Below, piece by piece: positions 8,170-15,920 of a stretch of DNA of 64,000 nucleotides (position 1 is the first letter of the stretch; the number at the start of each line of letters is the position of its first letter). Both the position numbers and the translations under genes were made by a program. The DNA lies in assembly GCF_012927405.1 (NCBI RefSeq), contig NZ_JABBGM010000003.1:310001-374000 (forward strand). The letters run 5' to 3'. A model generated the notes under the pieces. The model saw nothing but the letters and a program-made list of their open reading frames with translations. It was not told the DNA's origin and ran no database searches. The stretch is from Novosphingobium olei. GTDB lineage: Bacteria > Pseudomonadota > Alphaproteobacteria > Sphingomonadales > Sphingomonadaceae.

Positions 8170-9756
8170 TCAGACGAACTTGAGCGCCTTGACCGTGCGG
8201 ACGCCCTCGATCTCGCACGCCTGCTTGAGCACGTCGGCCGGGACGGGGCTATCGAGCGAGAGCAGCAGCACCGCTTCGCCACCGGCGTTGCGGCGGCCGA
8301 GGTGGAAGGTGCCGATGTTGATACCCGCCTGACCCAGCAGCGTACCGATGCGGCCGATGAAGCCCGGTGCGTCGCTGTTGACGATATACAGCATGTCGCC
8401 GTCGAGATCGGCTTCGATGCCGATGCCGAAGATTTCGACAAGGCGCGGCTGGCCGTTGCCGAACAGCGTACCCGCAACCGAGCGGTCGCCCGCTGCGGTG
8501 CCAACGGTGACGCGCACCAGCGTGCGGTATTCGCCTTCGCGGTCATGGCGCACTTCGCGCACGTCCAGCCCGCGCTCCTTGGCGAGGAACGGCGCGTTGA
8601 CCATGTTCACCGACTGCGAATACTGGCTCATCAGCCCGGCGAGCACCGCGGCGGTGATCGGCTTCTGGTTGAGCTGCGCGGCGGCGCCTTCGACCTCGAT
8701 CGCGATCTTGGTCAGGTTGTCGTGCGCCAGCTGGCCAACCAGCTTGCCGAGCTTTTCAGCCAGCGCCATGTACGGCTTGAGCTTGGGCGCTTCCTCGGCC
8801 GACAGGCTCGGCATGTTGAGCGCGTTGGTCACGCCGCCGGTGGTGAGGTATTCGGCCATCTGCTCTGCCACCTGCAGCGCGACGTTGACCTGCGCTTCGG
8901 TGGTCGATGCGCCGAGGTGCGGCGTGCAGATGAAGTTGGGCGTGCCGAACAGCGGCGAGGCCTTGGCGGGTTCGGTTTCGAACACGTCGAGCGCGGCGCC
9001 GGCCACCTGGCCCGAATCGAGCGCATCCTTCAGTGCGGCTTCATCGATCAGGCCGCCACGCGCGCAGTTGACGATGCGCACGCCCTTCTTGGTCTTGGCG
9101 ATGTTTTCGCGGCTGAGGATGTTGCGCGTTTCCGCCGTCAGCGGGGTGTGCAGCGTGATGAAGTCGGCCTTGGCCAGCAGCGTGTCGAGATCGGCCTTTT
9201 CGACGCCCATCTCGATCGCGCGTTCGGGGGTGAGGAACGGATCGTAGGCGACGACCTTCATCTTGAGGCCCAGCGCGCGGGTAGCAACGATCGAGCCGAT
9301 GTTGCCCGCGCCGATCAGGCCCAGCGTCTTGCCGGTGACTTCAACGCCCATGAAGCCGTTCTTCGGCCACAGCCCCGCCTGGGTCTGCGCGTTGGCTTCG
9401 GGGATCTGGCGCGCGAGGGCGAAGATCATGGCGATGGCGTGTTCGGCGGTGGTGATCGAGTTGCCGAACGGGGTGTTCATCACCACCACGCCCTGTGCCG
9501 AAGCCGCCGGGATATCGACGTTGTCGACACCGATGCCGGCGCGGCCGATCACCTTGAGGTTCTTGGCGGCGGCGAGGATTTCCTTGGTGACCTTGGTCGA
9601 CGAACGGATGGCAAGGCCATCGTATTCGCCGATGCGCGCGGCCAGCTGTTCGGGCGTTTCGCCGGTGATCACGTCGACGTCGCAGCCCATCTCGGTGAAG
9701 ATGCGGGCGGCGTTGGGATCCATCTTGTCGGAAATGAGAACCTTGGGCTTGGTCAT
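8170..9756 (-). CDS. serA: D-3-phosphoglycerate dehydrogenase
   Basis: A 528-residue long-form SerA. It oxidises 3-phosphoglycerate to 3-phosphohydroxypyruvate with NAD, the first committed step of serine synthesis. Seen: a substrate domain from residue 1, the NAD fold with GLIGAGNIGS, the catalytic Arg in NCARGGLIDE, the catalytic His in TPHLGAST, then the allosteric substrate-binding domain and a C-terminal ACT domain (about the last 75 residues), where serine feedback inhibition usually acts. Start at 9756 (MTKPKVLISDK). serC lies 117 bases upstream, separated by an inverted REP pair. Confidence 0.97.
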   Translation of the reverse strand: MTKPKVLISDKMDPNAARIFTEMGCDVDVITGETPEQLAARIGEYDGLAIRSSTKVTKEILAAAKNLKVIGRAGIGVDNVDIPAASAQGVVVMNTPFGNSITTAEHAIAMIFALARQIPEANAQTQAGLWPKNGFMGVEVTGKTLGLIGAGNIGSIVATRALGLKMKVVAYDPFLTPERAIEMGVEKADLDTLLAKADFITLHTPLTAETRNILSRENIAKTKKGVRIVNCARGGLIDEAALKDALDSGQVAGAALDVFETEPAKASPLFGTPNFICTPHLGASTTEAQVNVALQVAEQMAEYLTTGGVTNALNMPSLSAEEAPKLKPYMALAEKLGKLVGQLAHDNLTKIAIEVEGAAAQLNQKPITAAVLAGLMSQYSQSVNMVNAPFLAKERGLDVREVRHDREGEYRTLVRVTVGTAAGDRSVAGTLFGNGQPRLVEIFGIGIEADLDGDMLYIVNSDAPGFIGRIGTLLGQAGINIGTFHLGRRNAGGEAVLLLSLDSPVPADVLKQACEIEGVRTVKALKFV

Positions 9757-9770
9757 GTCTTTATGTCCTT

Positions 9771-9855
9771 CGTCACCCCGGGCTTGCCCCGGGATCCCGC
9801 TTGTTTGCGCGGGCGAGAAAACGAAGCGGGACCCCGGCTCAAGGCCGGGGTGACG
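9771..9855. repeat. Inverted REP-like pair between serC and serA
   Basis: Two outward arms (CGTCACCCCGGGCTTG... and ...GGCCGGGGTGACG) flank inner arms CCCGCTT/AAGCGGG. The whole 85 bases can fold into a long hairpin, with CCCCGG sub-hairpins in each half. A related shorter palindrome is at 48730-48760. Being within a probable operon, it may trim or stabilise mRNA; that is inference. Confidence 0.7.
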
Positions 9856-9872
9856 CCAAGTGGTACAGGAAA

Positions 9873-11021
9873 TCAGGCAGCGGCGAGCGCGGCCTTGGTT
9901 TCGGCGTAGGCCCAGTCGAGCCAGGGACCGAGCGCCTCGATGTCTTCGGCGTTCACGGTCGCGCCGCACCAGATGCGCAGGCCCGCCGGGGCATCGCGGT
10001 ATCCGGCAATGTCGTAGGCGGCCCCTTCCTTTTCGAGCAGGGCGGCGAACTTCTTGATGAAGTCGGCATCGGCGCCTTCGACCGAGAGGCAGACCGAGGT
10101 CTTCGACCGGGTCGCTTCGTCGGAGGCAAGGTGCGAGAGCCACGAACGCTCTTCGACGATCTTGTTGAGCGCGGCGGCGTTGGCATCGCTGCGCGCCTGC
10201 AAGCCCTTCAGCCCGCCCAGGCCCTTGGCCCATTCGAGCGCGAAGATCGCGTCTTCGACCGCGAGCATCGAGGGGGTGTTGATCGTTTCGCCCTTGAACA
10301 CGCCTTCGGCCAGCTTGCCCTTGGAAACGAGGCGGAACACCTTGGGCAGCGGCCAGGCGGGGGTGTAGGTTTCGAGCCGTTCGACCGCGCGGGGGCCGAG
10401 GATCAGCACGCCATGGCCGCCTTCGCCGCCCAGCACCTTCTGCCAGGAGAAGGTGGCGACGTCGATCTTCGACCAGTCGATGTCGTAGGCGAAGACCGCC
10501 GAAGTGGCGTCGGCAAAGCTGAGGCCTTCGCGGTCCGCCGGGATGAAGTCGGCATTGGGCACGCGCACGCCGGACGTGGTGCCGTTCCAGGTGAACAGCA
10601 CGTCGTTCGACCAGTCGATCGCGTTCAGATCGGCGATCTGGCCATAGTCGGCGCGCAGGATCGTGGGATCGAGCTTCAGCTGCTTCGCGGCATCGGTGAC
10701 CCAACCTTCACCGAACGATTCCCAGGCCAGCGTGGTGACCGGGCGCGCGCCGAGCATCGTCCACATCGCCATTTCGAAGGCGCCGGTGTCCGAGCCGGGC
10801 ACGATGCCGATGCGGTGCGTATCGGGCAGCTGGAGCACTTCGCGCATCAGATCGATGCAGTACTGCAGGCGCGACTTGCCGATCTTGGCGCGGTGCGAGC
10901 GGCCGAGCGATTCGGTGGCGAGTTTTTCGGGAGCGTAGCCGGGCGGCTTGGCGCAGGGTCCGGACGAAAAGAACGGACGTGCAGGCGTATTGGCCGGCTT
11001 GGCGGCGGGAAGCTCAGTCAT
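9873..11021 (-). CDS. serC: Phosphoserine aminotransferase (alpha/Methanosarcina type)
   Basis: A 382-residue PLP enzyme that transaminates 3-phosphohydroxypyruvate with glutamate to phosphoserine, and can act in pyridoxal phosphate synthesis. The PLP-binding Lys is in SWQKVLGGEGGHG. The sequence pattern (RPFFSSGPCAKPPGY near the N terminus) matches the SerC subtype of alphaproteobacteria and Methanosarcina rather than the E. coli type. The start at 11021 has an AAGGAGA ribosome site; upstream codons to 11105 are noncoding in character. First gene of the serC-serA-hisZ cluster. Confidence 0.95.
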   Translation of the reverse strand: MTELPAAKPANTPARPFFSSGPCAKPPGYAPEKLATESLGRSHRAKIGKSRLQYCIDLMREVLQLPDTHRIGIVPGSDTGAFEMAMWTMLGARPVTTLAWESFGEGWVTDAAKQLKLDPTILRADYGQIADLNAIDWSNDVLFTWNGTTSGVRVPNADFIPADREGLSFADATSAVFAYDIDWSKIDVATFSWQKVLGGEGGHGVLILGPRAVERLETYTPAWPLPKVFRLVSKGKLAEGVFKGETINTPSMLAVEDAIFALEWAKGLGGLKGLQARSDANAAALNKIVEERSWLSHLASDEATRSKTSVCLSVEGADADFIKKFAALLEKEGAAYDIAGYRDAPAGLRIWCGATVNAEDIEALGPWLDWAYAETKAALAAA

Positions 11022-11077
11022 GTAGTCTCTCCTTGCAGAGAGCACGCGCGGCGTTGGGACCGCGTGGCCCGTCGGCC

Positions 11078-11105
11078 GCCCTAGCGGCGATCCCTGCGTT
11101 GTCAA
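11078..11105 (-). promoter_or_regulatory. Candidate serC promoter
   Basis: On the minus strand a consensus -35 TTGACA (11105-11100) is followed after 16 bases by TAGGGC, a poor -10. The predicted start would leave a leader of about 50 bases before serC. Weak -10 elements are common in this group. Confidence 0.35.
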
Positions 11106-11299
11106 TCACGGCCCCTTGTGCGATTCTACGCGGGTCAGGCGCCAAAACCGCGGAAGGCCGTGGCTTCGCCCTGCCGCAGATTTATTTTCATGCGGCGCAA
11201 GGACGGTGACAGGCGGCGCCGGGGAGGACAGCGAATCGTCATGCACGGCTCGTCGCGACGCTCACCAATCGTTAACCATCCGGGCCGAAAGTCGGCTGC

Positions 11300-11968
11300 A
11301 TGACCCGCGCCCTTGCCCTGGCCGCGCTTTCTGTTGCCACGCTGCTGGCCGGCTGCGTCGGCGCGCCCGAGGCGCCGCCGCGCCGCCCGACGCGCACGAC
11401 CGTGGACACCATCGCGCCGCGCCCGGACGAGCGGCAGTGCCTTGCCAACCTTGGCCGCAGCGAAGCCGCTTTCACCCCCCTGCCCGACCAGTATTACGGC
11501 GCGGGTTGTTCGACGCTGGGCGCGGTGCGGCTGAACTGGCTGCGCAGCGACGATTCGCGGCTGCAGCTTTCGAACCTTGGCCCGGTGACCTGCACGGCGG
11601 CCAACACGCTTTCGGGCTGGGCGCGCTTTGGCGTGGACCGCGCCGCGCGGCAGATCCTGGGCAGCCCGCTTGTCCGCATCGAGACGATGGGCAGCTACAG
11701 CTGCCGTACGGTGGCGGGCACAAGCCGGATGTCCGCCCACGCCACCGCCAATGCCATCGACGTCGGCGGATTTGTGTTAGCGGACGGACGGCGGATCAAC
11801 GTGATGCGCGACTGGAACAGCGATTCACCACAAATCCGCGCCTTCCTGCGCACCGTCCGCGACAGCGGCTGCAAGCGATTCGGCACCGTGCTGAGCCCGG
11901 ACTACAACGCGGCCCACCACGATCACCTGCACCTGGAAGTGGGCGGCACGCGCAGCTTCTGCCGCTGA
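11300..11968 (+). CDS. Extensin-like family lipoprotein
   Basis: A 222-residue exported protein. The N terminus has a lipoprotein signal with lipobox LLAGC, placing it at the cell envelope. After a proline-rich linker comes the extensin-like C-terminal domain found in bacterial proteins, with HATANAIDVGGF and AAHHDHLHLEVG. These His/Asp-rich motifs resemble the metal ligands of M15/VanY-type carboxypeptidases, so peptidoglycan peptide hydrolysis is a reasonable inference, not shown. Five or more Cys suggest disulfides. Monocistronic; divergent from serC. Confidence 0.85.
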   Translation: MTRALALAALSVATLLAGCVGAPEAPPRRPTRTTVDTIAPRPDERQCLANLGRSEAAFTPLPDQYYGAGCSTLGAVRLNWLRSDDSRLQLSNLGPVTCTAANTLSGWARFGVDRAARQILGSPLVRIETMGSYSCRTVAGTSRMSAHATANAIDVGGFVLADGRRINVMRDWNSDSPQIRAFLRTVRDSGCKRFGTVLSPDYNAAHHDHLHLEVGGTRSFCR

Positions 11969-12353
11969 TCGGCAAGGAGAAAGCCGCGCTGCCCTGGCAT
12001 CCCGACGAGAATGGAGCTTGAAAGGGGATACATCGGCGCAGCGATGGGCGCGGCGCGCCTGTCAGATGCTCCACCCGGGCGACCAAGAATGCAGAAGCCC
12101 GAAACGAAGGCGGGCCGCCCGGCTGACGATCCGGGCGGCCCGCTCGATGAGACCGCGGGGGGCAACGTGGTCTCAGGTATATCCAGCCTGTCCAGCGGGG
12201 CGCGCAAGGTGCGCGCGGTCGGCAGGAAGATGGAATGGCCGCGGCGTGGCGAATGGTCGATCCTGGCCGTTGCGCACCCCCTGTGCGCCTGCCGCGCCCC
12301 AATCCCTCCTGGGCGTTACCGGCTTTGCGATACGGCCTTGATGCCCCCTGTCG
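11969..12353. other. 385-base gap between convergent genes
   Basis: No convincing gene. The only structure noted is the strong 13-bp stem-loop at 12110-12143. Open frames here lack ribosome sites and family features. Confidence 0.6.
12110..12143. terminator. Strong 13-bp stem-loop, probable terminator
   Basis: Arms GCGGGCCGCCCGG and CCGGGCGGCCCGC pair perfectly around the 8-base loop CTGACGAT. Read on the minus strand the hairpin is followed by a T-containing tail (CTTCGTTTC), which fits termination of the LuxR-type regulator gene; it may also serve the extensin-like gene from the other side. Confidence 0.65.
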
Positions 12354-12974
12354 TCACGCCGCGACGTCTCCGAGGCCGGCCGCCTCGATGCGCAGGCGAA
12401 CCGCTTCTGCCGCATGGCGGGCGCCGAGCTTGCCCATCATCTTCATGCGGTGGATTTCCACGGTACGCGGACTGATATCGAGATCGCGGGCGATCGCCTT
12501 GTTGCTGCACCCTTCGGCCAGGCGATCGAGCACTTCGCGTTCGCGCAAGCTGAGGCGGGCGATGCGCTGGCGCGCTTCGGCGGCGCGGGCGCGCTGGGCG
12601 CGGTGCGTTTCCGCTTCCTTGGTGGCGTGGGCGATGGCTTCGTTGAGCGGGCCGATCTGCTGCGGCACGGCGAGGTAATCGAGCGCGCCCGCCTTGATCG
12701 CGGTGACGACCGCGTGGGTTTCGGGCGTTTCAGCCACGGCGATCACCGGCAGCCAGTGCCCGGCGCGCATCATCGCCGCGATGAGCGTGGCGATGCCCTG
12801 CCCTGTCGGTTCGTCGTGCGCCAGCACCAGGCCGTTCGACGGCGCGTGGGAGAGCAGCTCCTCCGCGTTGGCGTAGATTTCGGCATGATGCCCCGCTGCG
12901 AAAGCGAGACGGGCGAGTTGCGCGCGTCGCGCACTATCGCCATCGAGGATGTGGAGTGTGACACGTTCGACCAT
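12354..12974 (-). CDS. LuxR/FixJ-type regulator with degenerate receiver domain
   Basis: A 206-residue protein laid out like FixJ: an N-terminal receiver-like domain (5-115), a charged linker, and a C-terminal LuxR helix-turn-helix with LSLREREVLDRLAEG and NKAIARDLDISPRTVEIHR. The receiver has lost its chemistry. The phosphoacceptor Asp position is Ala52 (VLAHDEP where FixJ has VTDLRMP), the switch Thr position is Ala (VIAVAE), and the conserved Lys is Val (LAVP). It is therefore unlikely to be controlled by ordinary phosphotransfer. Start at 12974 chosen because the receiver fold begins at once; the frame stays open to 13148. No histidine kinase is adjacent. Confidence 0.88.
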   Translation of the reverse strand: MVERVTLHILDGDSARRAQLARLAFAAGHHAEIYANAEELLSHAPSNGLVLAHDEPTGQGIATLIAAMMRAGHWLPVIAVAETPETHAVVTAIKAGALDYLAVPQQIGPLNEAIAHATKEAETHRAQRARAAEARQRIARLSLREREVLDRLAEGCSNKAIARDLDISPRTVEIHRMKMMGKLGARHAAEAVRLRIEAAGLGDVAA

Positions 12975-13082
12975 GCCGGGAAGTAAGACGCCGTCCGAAG
13001 ACGCAGCGCCATCGACGAAAGCTTCGTTCCGAAACGAAATGGTGGCCCTTTCGGACGCTGCTACAGGCTTTCCCTTAGCCGC

Positions 13083-13088
13083 ATTATA
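13083..13088 (-). promoter_or_regulatory. Candidate -10 element for the pseudo-receiver regulator
   Basis: The minus strand reads a perfect TATAAT about 110 bases upstream of the start at 12974. No good -35 is present. Between it and the gene, 13023-13038 holds the dyad TTCGTT/AACGAA, a possible operator. Confidence 0.35.
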
Positions 13089-13245
13089 TCCGGATCGGAT
13101 TTTGTTCCCGGCGATCGTTTGCGTTCGAGGGTGAAGGTCGTGTTCCATGACCGCGGATATGCGCCTTGGCGCGTCTCATCGCAGTTACCAAGTATGGTTC
13201 GCCCCTTACCAAACTCGCCTCAGAGGTTATCCTAAGGCTTTCTAC

Positions 13246-14013
13246 TTACTCGATAGTTCTGATCGAGGCCGCCTCATCATCGAAGGTGTAGTCGGGCAGC
13301 GAATGGAACGCCTTGCGCAAGGCTTCGCTCCAGCTGGAAGAGATCGATTTGAAGTAGGGATCGCTCGCCAGGATGCGCTTCTGGTGCAACGGTTCGAACC
13401 GATCCCGCTCGATCACCATCAGGTCGAGCGGCAGCCCGACCGACAGGTTCGCGGCCAGCGTCGAATCGAAGCTGACCATCATCAGCTTGACCGCGTTCTC
13501 GAAGCTCATCCCCGGATCGTAGCCGCGCAGCAGGATAGGGCGGCCGTACTTGGTCTCGCCAATCTGGAAGAAGGGCGTGTCGAAGCTGGCCTCGATGAAG
13601 TTGCCTTCGGGATAGATCAGGAACAGCCGCGGCTCCATGTCGCGGATCTGCCCGGCGACGATCATCGAGGCGGTGAAGCGCGGCCCTTCGGACTGCATGC
13701 CCGAATCCTGCCGCCCTTCGATCACGTCGCGCAGCAGGCGGCCGACCTGGGTGGCCACCTGGAACATGGTGGGCGCCTCGAGGATGGACGGGCGCCGTTC
13801 GCTGGGTGCCTTGTTGCGTTCTTCGAGCTGGCTGATCACGGCCTGCGTGGTGGCGAGGTTGCCGGCGGTCATGATCGTGATGATGCGTTCGCCCGGCACC
13901 TGCCAGGAATGCATCTTGCGGAACACCGAGATGTTGTCGACGCCCGAGTTGGTGCGGGTGTCGCTCATCAGGACGAGGCCCTTGTCGAGCACCATGCCCA
14001 CGCAATACGTCAT
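13246..14013 (-). CDS. Anbu proteasome-like peptidase
   Basis: A 255-residue Ntn-hydrolase of the Anbu (ancestral beta subunit / bacterial proteasome homologue) family. The sequence begins Met-Thr-Tyr-Cys; removal of Met exposes Thr as the expected nucleophile. Asp18 (MSDTRTN) and Lys33 (FRKMH) sit where proteasome Asp17 and Lys33 would. The rest is the alpha-beta-beta-alpha fold with AGNLATTQ. Anbu forms helical or ring-like assemblies; its substrates remain unsettled. It is the last gene of the four-gene cluster ATP-grasp, alpha-E, transglutaminase, Anbu, which is how the family is normally found. Confidence 0.92.
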   Translation of the reverse strand: MTYCVGMVLDKGLVLMSDTRTNSGVDNISVFRKMHSWQVPGERIITIMTAGNLATTQAVISQLEERNKAPSERRPSILEAPTMFQVATQVGRLLRDVIEGRQDSGMQSEGPRFTASMIVAGQIRDMEPRLFLIYPEGNFIEASFDTPFFQIGETKYGRPILLRGYDPGMSFENAVKLMMVSFDSTLAANLSVGLPLDLMVIERDRFEPLHQKRILASDPYFKSISSSWSEALRKAFHSLPDYTFDDEAASIRTIE

Positions 14014-14099
14014 TGTCTTCCCCGGCTTTCCCCTGTCGCCGATCGTCCGACAGGGGCCGCTGAGTCAACCCGGCCCCTGCGCTTTGTCACCGATCGGTC

Positions 14100-14912
14100 T
14101 TACTGTTCCACACGCTGCTGCTGCACCGCAAGCCTGACGTGCATCGTCTCGTCGCTGCTGCCCACGCGTATGCCGGTAACCGGGGCCGCATCGCGATAGT
14201 CCGCGCCCGAGGCGACGCGGACGTAGCGCGCATCGGGGCAGATGCGGTTGGAGATGTCGAAACCGACCCAGCCCAGCCCTTCCACCTCGGCTTCGGCCCA
14301 GGCGTGCCCGGCATCCTGATCGATGCGATCGTCCATCAGCAGGTAGCCCGAGACATAGCGCGCCGGCACGCCGATCGCGCGCGCGGCGGCGATGAACACG
14401 TGGGCGTGGTCCTGGCACACGCCGTGCCCTGCGGCGAGCACTGCCTCGGCCGTGCTCGCGGCGTCGGTATGGCCGAGTTCATAGGTCACCGCGTCGGCCA
14501 CGAGATCGGACAGCGCATGGAGCCGGGCCAGCATGTCGGCGCCCGGCGCAAGCCGCGCGACCAGCGCGCGCACCTTGGGCCCGACCTGGGTGAGCGGAGT
14601 CGGCTCAAGGAAGTGCCAGCGCGGCAGGTAGCCCGCCGTGCGCCCGACGATGCCCGACTGGTCGGACGTTTCGACGACCCCTTCGCAGCGGATCGAGACT
14701 TCGCGCGTGCCCGGCTCGAAGCTGATCAGGGTGACGCGGTTGGCGTTGTGATCGTCGTATTCGAGCTGGACGCGCGCGCCTTCGAAATGGACCGCCCATT
14801 CGATCACGCTCTGGCCCTGGCTGTTGCGCGGGGTCAGGCGCAGCCGCTGCAACCCGTTCTGGATGCCGGGCGAAAAATGGTAGTGCGTGGTGTGCTCGAT
14901 GGCGATGCGCAT
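14100..14912 (-). CDS. Transglutaminase-like cysteine peptidase of the Anbu operon
   Basis: A 270-residue cytoplasmic protein. An N-terminal bacterial transglutaminase-like domain (MRIAIEHTTHYHF, about 1-95) precedes the papain-like transglutaminase core with catalytic Cys in GHGVCQDHAH, His in DAGHAWAEAEV and Asp in GFDISN, all intact. Family members of this type cleave or ligate amide bonds. It lies 20 bases after the alpha-E gene and 86 bases before Anbu on the same strand, so it probably belongs to the same transcript. Confidence 0.92.
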   Translation of the reverse strand: MRIAIEHTTHYHFSPGIQNGLQRLRLTPRNSQGQSVIEWAVHFEGARVQLEYDDHNANRVTLISFEPGTREVSIRCEGVVETSDQSGIVGRTAGYLPRWHFLEPTPLTQVGPKVRALVARLAPGADMLARLHALSDLVADAVTYELGHTDAASTAEAVLAAGHGVCQDHAHVFIAAARAIGVPARYVSGYLLMDDRIDQDAGHAWAEAEVEGLGWVGFDISNRICPDARYVRVASGADYRDAAPVTGIRVGSSDETMHVRLAVQQQRVEQ

Positions 14913-14932
14913 GGCGGCCTTCCCCCCGTGGC

Positions 14933-15880
14933 CTATTCTGTGAACCGGTAATCGCGCTGGATCTGCGCGCCAAGGCGGCTGTTCGTGGCGATGAAATCGC
15001 CGATGAACTGGTGCAGGCCCTGTTCGAAGATCGATTCAATGGTGATGCCCTGCAGCCGCGCGGCGGCGGCGTTGAGGATATCGTGCGCCGGCGTGTGCGC
15101 GCCGTATTCCCGAGCCAGATGCGCAAGGTTGGATTGCAGCTTGCCATAGCAGAACGCCAGGCTGCGCGGGAAACGCCCGTCGAGGATCAGGAATTCGGCA
15201 ATGCCGCGCGCTTCCATCCGGCCGGCGTTGAGCCAGCGATAGGCGCGTTCCCCGGCGAGCGAGCGCAGCACGTTCTCCCACTGCACGTTGTCGAGGCTGG
15301 AGCCCACATAGGACAGCGAGGGCAGGAGCACGTAGTACTTCACGTCGAGGATGCGCGCGGTGTTGTCGGCGCGTTCGATGAAGGTGCCCATGCGCGCGAA
15401 GTTGTAGATGTCGTTGCGCAGCATGGTGCCTTCCATCGCGCCGCGTACTTCGGTCGACTGGCGGCGGATGGTGTCGATGACGAGGCCGAGCCGCGCATCC
15501 GTCACCGGGCGGGCGAGCAGTTCCTTGAGCCGCATCCAGCTTTCGTTGACGGTCTCCCACACCTCGCGCGTGATGCCGGTGCGGACCATGCGCGCATTCT
15601 GCCGCGCGCCTTCCACCATGGCGAGGACGTTGCCGGGATTGTCCTTGTCGCGCAGCACGAAGTTGAACACCTGCGGGCCTGCGTAATCGAGCCCGAACTT
15701 CGCCTCGTACGCGCCCTGCAAGCCCAGCGTGACGATCACCGAGCGCCATTCGTCCTGCGCATCGCGGGTATCGCGGGTGAGCGCCATGCGGAAACCGGCC
15801 TCGATCAGGCGCGCGGTGTTCTCCGCCCGTTCGAGGTAGCGGAACAGCCAGAAAATGCCGTTTGCGGATCTGCCTAGCAT
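14933..15880 (-). CDS. Alpha-E domain protein of the Anbu operon
   Basis: A 315-residue, mostly helical protein of the alpha-E family (COG2307). It starts MLGRSANGIFWLFRYLERAENTAR... at 15880, the typical family opening; the frame extends to 16000 but the extra 40 codons are low-complexity Arg-rich and overlap the upstream gene's end. A repeated helix pattern (RYLERAENTARL, then MGTFIERADNTARIL) is visible, suggesting an internal duplication. No catalytic function is established. It is regularly paired with the circularly permuted ATP-grasp encoded just upstream, with 40 bases between them. Confidence 0.9.
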   Translation of the reverse strand: MLGRSANGIFWLFRYLERAENTARLIEAGFRMALTRDTRDAQDEWRSVIVTLGLQGAYEAKFGLDYAGPQVFNFVLRDKDNPGNVLAMVEGARQNARMVRTGITREVWETVNESWMRLKELLARPVTDARLGLVIDTIRRQSTEVRGAMEGTMLRNDIYNFARMGTFIERADNTARILDVKYYVLLPSLSYVGSSLDNVQWENVLRSLAGERAYRWLNAGRMEARGIAEFLILDGRFPRSLAFCYGKLQSNLAHLAREYGAHTPAHDILNAAAARLQGITIESIFEQGLHQFIGDFIATNSRLGAQIQRDYRFTE

Positions 15881-15920
15881 CGCGTGTCCTTGGGCATGCC
15901 CTCGAGATTGTATTCCGCCA

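Noticed and set aside
6907..9909. 1000-residue plus-strand frame opposite hisZ and serA
   Set aside because: Typical high-GC antisense frame; the minus strand encodes certain hisZ and serA.
9757..10704. In-frame upstream extension of serA
   Set aside because: It runs through the serC gene and the REP element; serA begins at 9756 with the family N terminus.
11116..12021. 301-residue plus-strand frame over the extensin-like gene
   Set aside because: His/Arg/Pro-rich out-of-frame translation; the alternative frame has a lipobox and conserved domain.
12011..12475. Possible small gene in the gap after the extensin-like gene
   Set aside because: Passes through the terminator hairpin, no ribosome site, overlaps the regulator gene antisense.
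13990..14100. Anbu gene as an ordinary HslV proteasome subunit
   Set aside because: Lacks the HslV sequence pattern and an hslU neighbour; the four-gene neighbourhood is that of Anbu.
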